A stretch of 64,000 nucleotides of DNA from Neelides folsomi (Eukaryota > Arthropoda > Collembola > Neelipleona > Neelidae). A program made the translations under genes and the position numbers. The notes below the pieces were generated by a model, which saw nothing but the letters and a program-made list of their open reading frames with translations, was not told the origin of the DNA and did not search any database. The stretch is from positions 1 to 64,000 of the forward strand of contig JAQGBZ010000112.1 of the NCBI GenBank assembly GCA_034687125.1. The letters run 5' to 3'. Below, piece by piece: positions 9,300-24,200 of the stretch. Numbering within the stretch: position 1 is the first letter of the stretch; the number at the start of each line of letters is the position of its first letter.

Positions 9300-12200
9300 C
9301 TTTACAGACAATTTTGTACTTAAATATTTGAAGTTAAAAGCATAAAACAAACAAAGTGACATTCAAGTTAGGACTTTACAACATTGAGACATTCAAAGAC
9401 AGAGAGATGCAATTGTTTAAAGAAATAAATGATTTTAATTTTTAATGCAAGAAAGAGTTTAATTTACCTCAGGGTCACTCTCTTCCTCATTCTGTTGGAG
9501 GGATGAAGTGAGTCTTTGTCATGTAGATTGAGTCCCAGGTGTCCAACGGGGCTCGTGGGCTCACTGCACTGTGCGGAGTCAAAGGAGTGGAAAAGAAGGG
9601 AAAATTATTGAAGGAGAAAAGGAAAAGAAAAGTGTTTGAGGGTCATTAAGTTCCCACCTGCTTCCCGATCAGGATCGGCCGAGGTTTGCTTATCTTCCCA
9701 CTTGATCCTCCCGAAGGAGGCGGCGGCGGCGGAGGCGAAGACCCTTGGGGAGGTGAGGAACTCGGAGATGTGGCGGGGAGAATGCTGAGCAAACGCTTAC
9801 GATCTTCAAGGTACATTTCAAGCAACTGCTCAATTTTCCCTTCAATATCCTCAACCTATAAAGATGTTTGGTAATGATGTTTTAAACTACCTATTTTTCT
9901 CGTCTTGTACTTTATTAAATTTTTAATTATCTTCGGATATAAATAACTTATCTTATTTAGCAATAAACTACAGTTAGGCTGTATAATTAAATTATTAATA
10001 CGAGTATTATTCGTATAACATAATGTATTTCGCCTTACTTGTCTCTCTACTTTGACGATCCTCGCCGCAAGGCATATTTTGGAGTCGTATACATCTCTCG
10101 CTTTTGAGCCTTGTCTCCCCAAAATTTGATCCAGTCTGTAAAATCATTCACAATTTTTTAATTGGGAATTTCAAAGGCTGCGAGCCAATTTCTTTTATTA
10201 AGCTAAGAAAACACGTTTCATAACTTTAAATGTACTAGTAATACTTTAAATCGCTTAATCATTTGAGGTGTACATGTGGGAATTTTCCCCTTTCATGTTT
10301 ACCTAAATATAGGGGAAGATTGGAGGCGTCGTCGTGAGGAAACGTTTTTTATCGCCAAACATAAAATGTGATGGCGAATTGCAAATCGAAAAATGTTGGT
10401 TTAGACCTTTTTATTACTATTGATTCTTGATTTACTTTCCTTAAGAGTTTGTCTTCTCTTATTGCTTTATATCAACTGTTGGGGGATTTTAGTATTAAGA
10501 GAATGTTTGAAGGAGAAAGGCAAACACTCGCGTGTTTCTTTATTCCATCATCCTCAATAATCCTCAAAGAGGTGAATGTAAACAGGAAGACAAATAAGCT
10601 ACAATTTTGATTCCATTATTCAAAAAGCGGGTAATATAATTAGACGTCTTCTCTCAATGAAGATAATAGTAAATGTTATATTTTCACATGCAAATGTTCA
10701 CTTTAGACTTAAACTATTCTGTTTGTGGCATATGTTGGACACTTACTATGTGTAAAGAGTACTTTATTTGAATTGAATTTATAAACTTAACTTTCTCATG
10801 TTAACTTTCCTATAATAGACTTCATTATAGCGTTTATAATCCTTTATTAGCGTTAGGAATTTGAGTCTATTATTTTAATAACATTACAACTTTTGTCGGA
10901 ATCTGTCAGAATCGATGTTGAATTTGAATTTGTTGTCTTTCTCTGTAAAACTATTTTATTTTACGCTCCACCTTTAACTTTAATGCAAAAGATACAATGT
11001 CAACGAATACTAAGCTCCGTTAAGTAAAAGACTTTCCCTTTATCATTCCTAGAAGCTAATTACCTAGTATGGAAGGATAAGATGGCCGACTTCTGAATAT
11101 TTTAATTTTCTTTGGATGTCGCGGGCATTTAACCCATGAAACCTTTTACTAATAAGACTGGAAATTACTTTCCGATAGTGGAAATATCTTTTTCAAAGAC
11201 GTCTACTAAATTAAGCTAAATTGTCAAGACTAAATAGCGCGCTACAATTCAAATATTTAACTAGAATGTAAAATCGTAATTAAAGGTACTAAAAGACTTT
11301 TGTTTGAGTATAGAATCAGTATTTCATACAAAAAAGATTTAAATAAGCATAAATCATTGATATTCGAATCAACATCATTCAAATAAGGTATGATGCCAGT
11401 TTTAAATAATGCCTGCATTTCAATTTTGTAAGCATGATTTGAAACTTAGCGCCAAGAACTCATAAGAACTGAAATCTTTATTACCTTTGTTCTATAACTC
11501 AACTATAACTTTTTAACAAATTAGACATTTGAACTAGATTCAGCCCATAAGAATAACGAAATTCTCCCCCAGACATGGCATGGTTGAAAAACAACTTTAA
11601 AACATTCATTGTCGAGAATGAATGTTCAGCCGCATAGTCAGATATGAATCCGTAGGACTAGGGTTTATGTTATATATTGTAGCTGAAGGTTTATTTGAAA
11701 TGGTATTCAATTTTGGCAAGTCTAAACAAATTATTGTGAAAATGGTGGAAGGATAACCCAATCGAACGAATTCGTGCTAAAGTCGATATTGGAATACCGC
11801 TTTTAATATACTGTGTGAATAACAAGAGATAATTTTTTAAATTAGTGGTATTACATTTTAATTACCAACCATTAACCTTCATTTTGGTATATGGTCTTTG
11901 GATAAAAGTTTGTAGTTTTTAAAAATCGAAAATCAGAGTCGGACATTTTATCCTTCCATACTAGGTATATTGGGATCGATGCTTTGCAACTTTTGGAATT
12001 TAATAAAAAAAATCTTATTTGTCATTTCTTATTTTGCTAATCTAATGAAAGCTCTACATTTGAAAATTGATTCACTTGTTTCTTTTTTTATTATAAGTGT
12101 ACTAGCGTTATTATAAGGATTATAGGTATGTATCAGATCATATTTTTGCATTTTTACTTCTTCACATGAATGATGGAAAGTATTATAAAGTATGCGCATG

Positions 12201-15200
12201 GTGTATTAACAGTATTACATATTTATGTAGTCTTTAGGCCTACCTACAAAATGTATACGAGTATAACGATTTTGGTCCGGCTTACGAGTCCTGATTAACA
12301 AAAGGCCCGGTGGAGCTATAGACATTTATTAATCTTATAAGGAGCCTCTTCAATAAATGAATTTGTCTCATAGTGAACATAATAAATATGAGCCGAGAGC
12401 TTTTGAAAATTCCTCACAGACTCAATATATTTCGTATGATATGGGTCAACGAAATTCAAAGGACTCTTTCTAGGTAAAAGTAAAAGGGCGAATGAAAATA
12501 TTAGTTTCTCTCATCTTTCCAGGAATTTGTTATTAATTTGACATACCAAAAGAGCAATAAACATTTCCCTTGTTATATAATTTTAAATGCAATGTTTGTA
12601 TATATCTGCTAATGTTGTAGAAATATTTCATATAAGGTATGAATATGCTTCATTCAAAACATGTTTTGTTAATGATGTGAATAAGCATATCAATTTGAAT
12701 CAGAAATTATTTTGTTTCGTTTATAGTTTTATGGGATAATTATTGATTATTTTATTGGCTACATATTTTGTACATTTAAGGTAGATCATAATTTCATAAA
12801 TATTCTATCATTAATTTTTTTTCATTTAAGATACTCAATTATAAATATATGCGCGTATTTTAATTGAGATTTACATTCTGATTTTGACTCAATTGTCAAT
12901 TAGGGTTTTGGACAGCTAGTAGCAGCATACAATATGTATACTCTAATTACTATGCACAATGTACATAGGTACATGCTCTATTATAGTATAAATACCATAA
13001 ACCTACAAATAATATAAGGTTTATATAATTCTAGCTTAGAGTAACTTATTTATCGAATGATTTATAAGATTTGCCTTAATTGAAGTGTCTTGACTCTTCC
13101 AAGGAGATCGACATGACCAGCTGAGTACTGTTCAATCACATCTTTCACATCGTATGGCTTCAAAGCCTCACGGAACTTTCGTCGAGCAACCAAATATTTT
13201 AGCTGCGTCCAATAAAAATGATTTTAGATAATTATAACATTTTTGGTCCATTAATCAAAACAATTTTTCATTATTGTAATAACGTAAATATCTTTACCTT
13301 TCTTATGGCTCTAATAGCCATTTTGTGTCTTGGAGCAAGTTGTTGCCAGCGGCCGTCTGGCCCTTCTTCTTCGTCCCCACAAAGGTCATGGAGTGAGTTG
13401 TCTTCTTTCCCAACTGAGTCTTGGCTATTGCTTGCGTGTAACCTCGGAGGATTTTGCCCAGGATTTCCGATAATTTCCCCGCGTCCGTCTCTTGCCTGGA
13501 GTGATGGTGATGGAGATGGCGGCCTCAGTGATTTGTGCCGCCGGATTGTTGGCCATCGGGTCATGACAAAGGAAGTATTGTGTTTGAAGCTTCTGAAAAG
13601 CATGTCATCCGAGAGCATTATTTCCGAATCAAATTTCACGTCCGTTTTGATTCAGGCAAAAGACTGAGTTTTCATATATTAATTTGGTACAACTCATTAT
13701 ATATGAATAAATTGAAGACTGGATTAGCATGCTAATTAATTTCCAACTAATTTGTTCACTCAACATTTCTATTCAAATTCTATTAACTACTTTTCATTCT
13801 CCACTATCCCGCATTAGGAGAAAGCGAAAGGGGATCGAATTCGCATCCACAATGTGTGCCATGTAAAAACATACGGGAGACTGGAAATCTCTATTGGTGA
13901 AGAGACTGAAGAGGATTTGGAGTCAAAATGCGAATTCAATTCCCATTTCTCTTTCTGAATGTATCTCTACAAACCCACCCTTGTTTTTCAACCATATGTA
14001 AACTCATCCAATGTACATAAGTATTTACATTTGTTTTCATCGGAATGAAATCCGACTCAGGCTGATGGCTTTCAATTCAAATCGCACTCACTAGATTATC
14101 AATTCTATACAAGACACTCTATGTTACTAAAAGAGGCTTCTCAAAACTAATTTGCGGTTTATCTAAAAGTATTTAACATGGACCACTACTTAAAACTAGT
14201 TTACGCATGTAGAATTATTAAAATATTCTAATACTGTATTTAAAACTTAATTAATTACAGATTATAATTTGATAGGAATATTTGTGTAGGAAATTGTGAA
14301 AAGTATTTACGATGGTCAGGTCTGTAATTGTGTAATATTAATTTTATTTACAACGTGGTTTGCAATCCATTCAGATGCTCAATAAGTAAAATTTGAAAAA
14401 CTAAATCTATGAAGGCACACAAATGGCAGAATGATTCAGCGGAGCTCGGAATGGCAGTCGAATGAGATGAAGGGAGAGAGAATGAAATAATTTTATCGCG
14501 ATTTAATTAGTTAGAACCAAAGTGGAAATCCGAAACTGAATCCTCCCTTCAACTCGAAAGCCAGGGCGGACATAAAATATACATACAAAGAACAACGCTC
14601 AATTCATTCTGGTCATTACTTAGACGCGTCACTGTGTGAATGAGATGGATCTGTGTGCTGGCCTCCTTTCGGGATTGACAGAGACCTTAATCTAAAACAT
14701 CAAATTCAAATTAAGTAATTACTCCCTAAGTGTATTCTTTAAACCAACTAAAACACACCTATTTAAGCTAATAAATATGGCGAGACAGACTAATTGTAAA
14801 TGAAATGGCTACCCAACTATTTAGTAAACCTATCTACGTTGATGTTTTTACTGATGCAATAGTTGAAGAGTATATATCAATGTTGTTGGTTGGAGTTCAA
14901 TAAAAGATTTAATTTTATCTCCAGATCAAAACGAAATAAAAATGGTCTGGTGGTCTAACGAGCTTTTCATTTTTATAGCCCTTATAATAACTATACTTAA
15001 TATACATAGTAGATCTACACAAAAGGACATTTCCAGATTTTTTTTAATGTTGAAATAAATGAAAAGTAGAAAGTTGACCGAGAAATGACATTTTGGTTCG
15101 ATTTTTTGAGGAATAAAGTCAGAAAACAATTTAAAGCTCCATCGCCCAGGATCAGTCGAATGAGAGTTTCAACAAAGATAGTTGAAATGGGGTTCCCTTT

Positions 15201-18200
15201 CAAAGAAACCTTTTATGTCCACAAATATTGCGTATCAAACTTCGGAGAATTCAGACATTTCTCAATGTCAACTTGAAGAATATCATGGATGAAAAATGGC
15301 TGATAGGTGAAAGGACCTTTATGCTCATTGTGTACACGATTTTGCCAGTCTAGAGTTCATATTTCTTTATAGTCTCTGAATGATAAATGTACTATTAAAA
15401 ACGAAGATAATAAATAATCTTATCTTATTATATGGTACTCTATCTAATTTAGCTATTGATTCCAAATAAAATGCCAATAGTTGGTTAGAATTAAAACACT
15501 TAATAATATACTCGATGATGGTATAAATCATTGTTCATTTTTAAATATACTCGTATTATATTTATAGCGTTCGTAAATAAAAAATTACATAAATACGATA
15601 CATAAATAAATAGCATCTAAATTGATGATAGGTTTAGTCAACTTTGAGTAGAAACGTAACAGATTGCTAAATAAACATTTATAAGGAAAATTTCTTTTTA
15701 GCTATTATTATTTTTCAAAAGACATTTAATCTAAATTGCAAATTGTACCGTAAAACTTGAATTGATCTCAGTTTCTTGCAAACCCAATGGATAAAAGGTG
15801 AGTTGAAAGGAAAAGATCTCACTCCGTGGTTTTCATTCACTTTCTCCTTTAAAATTCTAACGAGATCACTGAGATCAGATACGTGGTCACTGAAAAGACT
15901 GACCAACCTAAGGACAAAGTTCTCAATACCATATACCTACTCGTAAGATGTATTCTGTACTACAAATGGGTATAATGTATTTGTTTGGCATTTTGTCTAC
16001 TCATCTCCTCAAAGAGTCGTCGGAATCAAAGGAAGCATTGAAATTGCATTTAGAAAGGATCACATATCACACCCACCAGATCGACAAATGAACAAACTTT
16101 CTTCAAAAGGCATCCCTTTTCAACTTTAGAATGCACTTTTGAAGAAAAGTTTATCTGTGGTTTTATATTAGTTTCTGTACGTAATTGAAACTTACAACAT
16201 CACTAATAAGATTGCTGTTTTACTCTAATCTATTTCAACGATTTTTGTCATCAATTCTTCAACTTTGGCTCTAGTGCAGTGTTTTATTAATTTAGAGTAT
16301 TTTGTATCGATATTTATCATGATTGGTTAATGATAAATCGTGAATTTTTTTGTTATTCGAGGTTTTAGGAAAAGGTTTTAATTTTAGTAATTACTAATTA
16401 CCATCAATTTTAAAGTTAGCTTACACAGGAGGTGAAGGAAGCGGCGTACAATGCATCTTCCATGTGGCTACTGAACATGAGTTTTCATCGGCTGCGTAAC
16501 ATCTCCAGAGGCATTGAATGAGAGTAGCTGCTGGTTGTCGTCGCCTAATCATGTGTTTTTGCCGTTGTTGTTGTTGAACTTTTAATGCAAAGCCTGATCC
16601 CAAAATACCCTAAACAAAATTCAAAAATCCCATTTCTCCAATCTGTATTTAACAATGTGTATAGATAATAAATCTTATGGTTAAAAATATTTTGGGTATG
16701 ACGTAACAATTCATTTCTCAAAATTATCCTGATAATATTGGAATAATCAATTGATTTGAATAGAATATTTTTTGAAGTTTAAATTGACCAATTTCGGTTA
16801 AAAGGACTATTCAGTGTTTTTGAATTAACACTTTGGAGAAAGGAAGAAAGGAGAATATTGTACAGAATACTAATACGTACTGTATTATAGGTAATACATA
16901 TGTATGTTATAAAGGTATGTATTTCGGCGCTTTGTTAGTTTAGTATTACGTATTTTAGTTTCTCTTTTTATTCGGCAATTTAACTTTTTACGTTTTAGAA
17001 GCGAAATCATTGAGCGCAACCGAACTAATGGTCCGAACGGTCAATATATTCTAAATTGAAATATTTATGTCTTTTATAATGTTCTCCGTTTTCGAAAGTT
17101 CATTTCTATTAGGAAGACCTCCAGGTTGTCTTTTTTATTTGGCGAGCTGCTCTGGCAAAGTTTCATTACTATCATCATAATACGTAACATATAGGTCTGT
17201 ATTATGATTATGATTATTATAACGACCTAATTTAAAATACGTGGCCAATTTGAAGACAAAAATAAAGTTAAAGCTTCGTTATAATTTTCATATGAATTCA
17301 AAAATTCAAATTGTATATAATATCAAATATAATAATAGGGCAAAATTGATATTTTTTGTTCGTGCTCGTGTTTGAATGGCTTTCGAGTCAGATCCAATTT
17401 CCTGATTATTTCCAAAGAGGCCTCACCTTACTTTAAACAAATTCACATCAAACGATTTCGATTTTGAAGCTCAAAGTAATTTGATCCAAGTTGTTGAAGT
17501 TGTTTGCAACATCTGGGGATTAAAATGAAATATTTTGCAAAGGAAAAGTGTCCTTACTTTTCCTCACTTTCCTCCCTTGTCGCCTCTCTTATCTTTGGTA
17601 AAAGCCACAGTTCGTAAATTCTTATTCTCATCCGCCCAAAAGGGTCAAATCTGATGATACATGTGTCGGATAATGGGGAAAATAATGTAAGATCAATGCT
17701 GGGAAGGAACAAATGGAAATAAATGGGCTGAATGTCTCTCTCAATTAAGTAAGAATTGAAAATTGGGAATTGATGGTGAATTAAAGGTAGAGTTATGAAG
17801 TTGGGTTTTCTCTCCTTCCGACCTCGCCCTCGTCCACCCATTCACTCCACGACATGAATGATGAAATAGAGTGGAATAAATACGGACTGTGGCCGAGAGT
17901 TGTATATGATGGGAAGGAGAGGTTTCGGTGCGCTCCATCGCTTTCGGAGCTTATTAGGAGAACTTTTGTTTTCCCTCTAAAACCATTCGAAAGAGAAGTG
18001 AAATGATCGGAAAGAACCCGGGAAATGGCCATTTAATGACTCCTACTCCCTTCTTATACATAACCTTTGGTATACCCTTCATCTCCCAATCTAAGGTTTG
18101 GATCCGACGCGGAGAAAAGAGAATAAATGCTTTGCGGGCCGATTAACTTTTCTCCCTCGTCGGTTCCTTTTCCCTCTTTTTAGGCTCCAGAGATAAATAA

Positions 18201-21200
18201 ATAATTTTTGAGAAATAAGGCGGAAAACGGAGAGTTGAAGGGGACGGGGGATGAAAGGGATTTCAAAATTTAAAATCTTACGGCTGGAAGTGCAAAGAAG
18301 GAAATGCCCATCAAGGCACAGAAGGAGGCGATCAATTTGCCCATCCAAGTTTTCGGAGCGATGTCACCATAGCCGACAGTACAAAGAGTGATCTGTCATC
18401 AATCAAAAAAGAAGTCCATTAGCCCAATGTTGATTTCCCCATTCCTATCTTATCGCCCTGTTTCCCTCTGTTCAAAATTATGTCTGTTCCTCGGGAAGAG
18501 AAAATGAGTTCTTTGTCTTTTTAGTGTGTTTTACAAGTAATTTAATGCGATCCCCCTTGGCTTTTAACTTCACTCAACACGGTCAATGAGGCTCAGATAG
18601 CTCAACATCTTTTCTTTTAAGGAATTCCTTGCTATTCTTATCCGTGTGCATTCAGTCTCTGTCTTGTTAACTATTTATTATATCAGTTCACATACAGCAC
18701 ATAATATTTATTTAACAATACACAATATGGAATATACAAGTTACTCTATATTTAAATATAACAAAGTACTGGCTTTATTATATACGTAACTACGACTGTA
18801 TTATGTATTTTGTGTTTGTAACGTGAATGGCATAATTTAAAATGAAATGATAAATGAGACTTTTTAGAATGACAAATTTTAGTGCTCAACTCCTAAAAAA
18901 TAAAATTAGAAGACAAATTCTTAACCATAAAGTTAATTACGCGTGTAAAATTAGTATGCATTTTGCCTTCAAAAATATTTTGTGGATTAAAATATGCAAA
19001 TGCCAGTCAGATAGCGAGACAGTCGAGAAATTTTATAAACCATGGGCCATTTAGGTTGTCTGGGACAATTCCGCTTCCAGTGGCGAATGAATGTAATTTT
19101 ATAATCGATTAACTGATTAAACTTGTGAAACATCATTAAATCCACCTTGTTAATAAGTAAACAGGTGAAGTTTATTGTAGAATGCAGCCCAATCTAATAT
19201 CTATACGAATTGCAGTGGGAAGGTAGAAGATGAAGCTAAATTATGCAAAGAAGTGCTTTGTCATCCTCTGAGATTTCCTAAGAATAGGAACAGGAAACTT
19301 CATTGTATTCGTCCAACCAGATATAACATATTTGCGAACCCTTTCGCACTTCCAAGTCTTCCAAGGGTCTTCTCATTTCCATTCAAGAAATTTAAAACCT
19401 CCCAGAAATATACTGAATATTTGATGGGAGGGAAAAAGAGCTCAAAGGGGAAAGAATACATTTAGGAGCATTGTTTAAAATTCTAAGAAAAATCCCCCCA
19501 TTCACATCGGTGATGAAATTAATAAATCTTCCCACTTCGCCCGAGCTTCAAAGGTTCCATTATTTATTTACAATAACGATTTTTTATCAAAGCCGAAGGA
19601 AAACAACATAAATTTGACCCTTAAGTGCAAAATGGCATTAATTGAATGGAAGTGGATTTGCAATTTGTGAGAATTCAGAATACGAATAGAAAAGAAGATA
19701 CTTTTTATAGTAGACCCAAATTGATATCCTCGCTTCTTGAACTTGAGAGGATCGAAGTGACTCTGAAAGACCTTCCCATTGCATGTTCAACGACGAACCC
19801 ATTAGACCAATTATTCCGAGCTCCAATTTTACAACCAATTTTCTAAACCACTTTCTTTCTCGACCACCCAGGCTAATCTCGCATGTAATTGAGACACTCA
19901 AGAGGAGGACCAGAGAAGTATCGACTCCTATCACCATTATCCCTATCACTCTCAACATTGATTTTTTCAAGACCCACTCTCATACTTTCCACCACTCCCT
20001 TCTTGAGCAAAAATAAGCCAAGATTTTTAACTCTTCCCATAAAGAGAATTACTGGAGCAAAATCAAATACAGAGAAAATAAATTAAATCCCATTAGCAGG
20101 AAACTTTTAAATATTTAAATTCACAAAACACAAAATTGGTCTTCCCATATATTTTCCGCTGTTCATGTTCATTAATTCATTAATAAGGAGTGATGCGGCC
20201 GAATTGAAATCTCAAACTTTTTTTTTACTTTCGGCAGTTTCAATTCCATTCACCACTCCGACTAATATTCGAGAGACGATTCAAACAAAAAGTTTTGAAA
20301 GCGAAAGAATTGAAGTATGAGATTTGTATAGATAGTCGAGTTGGGAAAACTCATTAAAGCCCGACGAGCTCAGAGTGCGTTTATTCTTCTCAACCAAGTG
20401 AGTATTATTCCTTCGAGGATGCGGATGTGAGTCGTTTGAAGCGGAGCCCACAAACTTTTCGTTTGTAGTGGAGATAAAGCGAAAGAGCCCATCATTTGCT
20501 GTATCAATTATTTTTTGCCAGTCCTCGTCTCCGTCAAGTGGATATGGAGATGAGGAGGGAAGAGGAAGGTAGACGTTCCAGGTATATAGCCGACCAAGTA
20601 CGAGAAGGAATGATGAAGGCGTCTTTATCTCCGTCCAGTTTCATATTCCTACCAGCCTTCCATTGTCTTCCCCGTCCATTGTCGAGGGGATGGAACTACT
20701 TATACATATTGGTATATACAAAAGTATGAAGTGAATGAATGGAGATGAGCCTCGTGTGGGATCAGGGCTCATCTCCCACTCCCTTCCAGTCCCTCCGTGT
20801 CCAGCATCTCAGCCACACCTGAATTCCAAATCTCTGGCCTCCATGGCGCTCCTCCATTGCCAGGTCAGACCTCAATCTTCGCCAATCCTCCTTCTTAATT
20901 AACCCAATTAACATTAGTTAATCTAATTAAAAATTAATTTAGATTTTCGTGTCCCTCCTCCTGGTCGTAGCCATTCGGGGCGAAGACGGCGGACCACCTT
21001 TGAAAAGGATACCCCGGACATTTAGCTTTTTCGGTCTCTCCTCAGCTCCCAAAGAACCCGTCGTTCCCGTTCAACAACGGGTGCTCCAACAGAAGCCATT
21101 CGTATATAGCGTCCGCTATTATGACAGATCCGTCCCTACAGTCGAAGATCAACAATTCCAGCAACAACTACCGCAACAATTGTAAGTCATTCATGCGTAT

Positions 21201-24200
21201 GCTCACTTTGTAAATGATTAAGGAGAGCATATACCAACTATTCCTACTGACTTACATACTGTATTTACTTTACACATTACATACATAACATACTTACATA
21301 TTAAATATAGGAAAGTGTACTATAAAGTAGTTAAAGGAGAATGAAAGTGAAAGGTTTGCTTGAGCAAAAACATCATTTTGCCCAACATGGAAATGAAGAT
21401 GATGCAGAGCTCATGCACGGCCAAACAACGTTTAAAATAATGTTTACATGATCTCCAGGAACATCTACGGCCAGGCCATGAGACCTCAGCCGTACTACGG
21501 CAGGGTGAGTGGCCAACTCATCGCCCCGTGTCCCTACTACGAGCACCACCAAGTGACGACGGAACAGGGGAAACCGGTTATCGTCAAAACCCCCGTCCAG
21601 GTCCAGCCGAAACCTGTTGGTGAGTTCCGTTGGTTCCACTTCGCCTCGCTCTCACCCTCGCTCCAGGGCTAATAAATACTTGGTTTTTGTCTCCGCAGTT
21701 CCTCCGTTGCCGTACCAGACCCTCACGCCCGACTACTTCAATCCTTACTACTCGCCATACACGCCCTACTATGATCCCTACTACTTCCTCAAACAGTTCT
21801 ACTCCCAGCTCTCGCCAGTCGCTGTGGTCAAGACCGAACCGGAACCCGTCCCGGTCGACCCGCCTGTCCAACCTGAGGCCAAACAGTGATACAGAGCCCC
21901 AAATGACTTTATTTCGGATTCAACTCGGATGGAAAATGATACGAATTTGATGGATATACAAAACATAAATGAATGGTGATTTGATAGTTTTAATTCTCTT
22001 GGTTGCTATTATTCAGAGCGTAGGTTTCGGCTCCTCTGAAGAGTGTCGTCCTAGTTTAATATTTATATTGTGAGAAATTCACATTTTTATATGTAATATC
22101 ATATTTTTACTAGAATAAATTGCATCCCAAAAATGAAAAACTGACCTAATTTATTTCATTTCCTTTCAAAGAGCCGATTCAAGATTGAACCTATAACAAA
22201 TAAAGTAAAGTCGACCGTTGGACAAAGTGTGGCAAATCGCAATATTGTAGCGTTTTCCCAAATGAAAAACTAAAAGGGAAAATTGATAGGGATATTAGGT
22301 GAAATCGATATCGATATTTCCCAATTCCTCAACAACTGCTTAGGAATTCAATGCCTAAACGACTTTAAAAACGCATACCACACGCATTTCTAATATAAAT
22401 AACCAATTTCCATAAACCCAGTTTTCCTTATATCCATATTGATACTAGATATGAGACTTGAATCTATTTGTCAAAAAGGAAGCCGTTCGTGTTCAACGCT
22501 CAAGTCCGCTTCCAATTGTCCTTTTGCAACCTTTTTCTCATACAATTTTTTTTCTTTATTGCCTTGATGGGTCATTTTTACTCGCTTGGAGTCGAAATTG
22601 AATTTGCAATTTATTTATTTTGATGTCCATTTAGCAGAAGTTATCCTCGACAGCCAGCAACAAACCTCAAAATAGATTACATTCCCTGATACGTGTTTTG
22701 TCAATTGTACGTCAATTACTCGTGCATAATAAAAATTGGCTTCATGGGGCTAGAAAGTTTTGTACACATAACATTTACCAAACTCAGCTTCAAGAATTGG
22801 CCAAAAAGAAGGCCAACCAGGCAAAGAAAGAATTACAATTTTGATAAGACAGTTGAGCCTTTTCCTTTCACCCATCTTTTACAGTAGTATTTTCGAGTGC
22901 CGAGCTGAGTTAGCATGATGGATCAATTCTAATGGACCCCATTTCCAATTCCATTAATTTGGAGTCAAAATGAAAAAAATGTCCCTATTTCATTCACCAA
23001 GACTTCTCTTTTTCTTTCTTCCCTCTACAATGGGGAAAATTCCCCTTAGGGCTCAAAGTCAAGATGAGAAGGAAATTAAGACGGGATGTAATGGCTCTCC
23101 TTCCGAGAGAGATGAGAAATGGAATGGGAGCACATCGAAGCATTTCTCCTTCATTAGCGGATAATAAAAGTCTATGGTTCCATTTACCAACAAAGCCTTT
23201 CTCGCCGGCCCTATTCTTTCACTCATGTGGCTCCTTCTCATTAACTCTATTTGCGATTCAAGATTCTCACTTACAATTAGTTGGGCTTAGGACTTTCCCT
23301 TCAGTCGCTGCTTTTTTCAAATTGCCCTAAAAATGAGATTGGCAGAGGGAACATTTTCACCTTAAGCTCCTAAAGGTGATTCCCTTTAAACAATCCTTAT
23401 GTATGTACTGTATGGAACGCATAAAAATGCACATGCAGGTTCATTTCTTTAAGTGCCTTTTTCATTTCTTGACTGTTTTTTCTCTGAATATGATGATGGC
23501 ATGCTTGATGATGCAATTATGTATGCAAGTACTCAGTAATATGCTCAATGAATGTTATATTTATGGATGCAAAATTGTGATTCAATCATTATCAATGTTC
23601 AGGTGGCTATTTCTGCATAAAACATTCCCTTATATGTATTTAATATTTATGTGCATTATATGCACATAATATATTAAAAATGGAATGGAAGGGATAATGG
23701 AATTTGAACTTACAACTCCCCACCACAGAGCCTGAGCATAATTAGTGAATTGGGTATTATCTTCTTCCTTTTCTGCGAGGAAGACGAGGAAGGAGCTGAG
23801 GATAAGGCCAAGGAATCCTATGTAGAGCGTCGTCATAAGTTCCTGTCGATGGGCCCATACTACTGACCCCAGTAACTTCCACGTCCCTCCTAAATTCAGT
23901 ATTACAACATTTATTGAATAAGCTTCAAATGAATTTACAATGAATATGCTTGTTAATAAGTACTTAAATAGAATAACATTAAGATAATTTAAGCTGAATT
24001 AATATTTCTTATAGGTAATAAAATTAAATTATGAGATAATAGTCACCTCGACGATCTACACGAACCATCCTGAGGATTTGGAAGAATCTGAGTCCACGAA
24101 GGGCTGATGCGGCAAAAACACGCCCTTGTGACCCATCGCTGAGAACGATGAGCGACGCGACGATTGTAATGATGTCTGTTCTCACCCACACGCGGTCATA

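Larger units (their letters stand above)
10136..13074 (-). other. KCNQ intron with a GC donor, carrying a transposon remnant
   Basis: This is a 2.9-kb intron on the minus strand. It begins with GC (13074-13073, in AAG/GCAAAT) and ends in AG. It is AT-rich and holds the inverted-repeat element at 11063-11965. No other coding sequence was seen. Confidence 0.75.
18393..23713 (-). other. KCNQ intron hosting a nested gene
   Basis: This 5.3-kb intron splits S5 from the pore and contains the plus-strand gene 20843-21889. Other parts alternate between AT-rich and richer segments without further coding support. A palindromic ATCGATATCGAT lies at 22304-22315 and includes TATCGATA, the Drosophila DREF-site octamer. 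Its meaning here is unknown. Confidence 0.6.

Noticed and set aside
22304-22317. TATCGATA (DREF-type) palindrome near the nested gene
   Set aside because: It lies more than 400 bases beyond the stop of that gene and far from any start. A single octamer match is weak evidence for a regulatory site.
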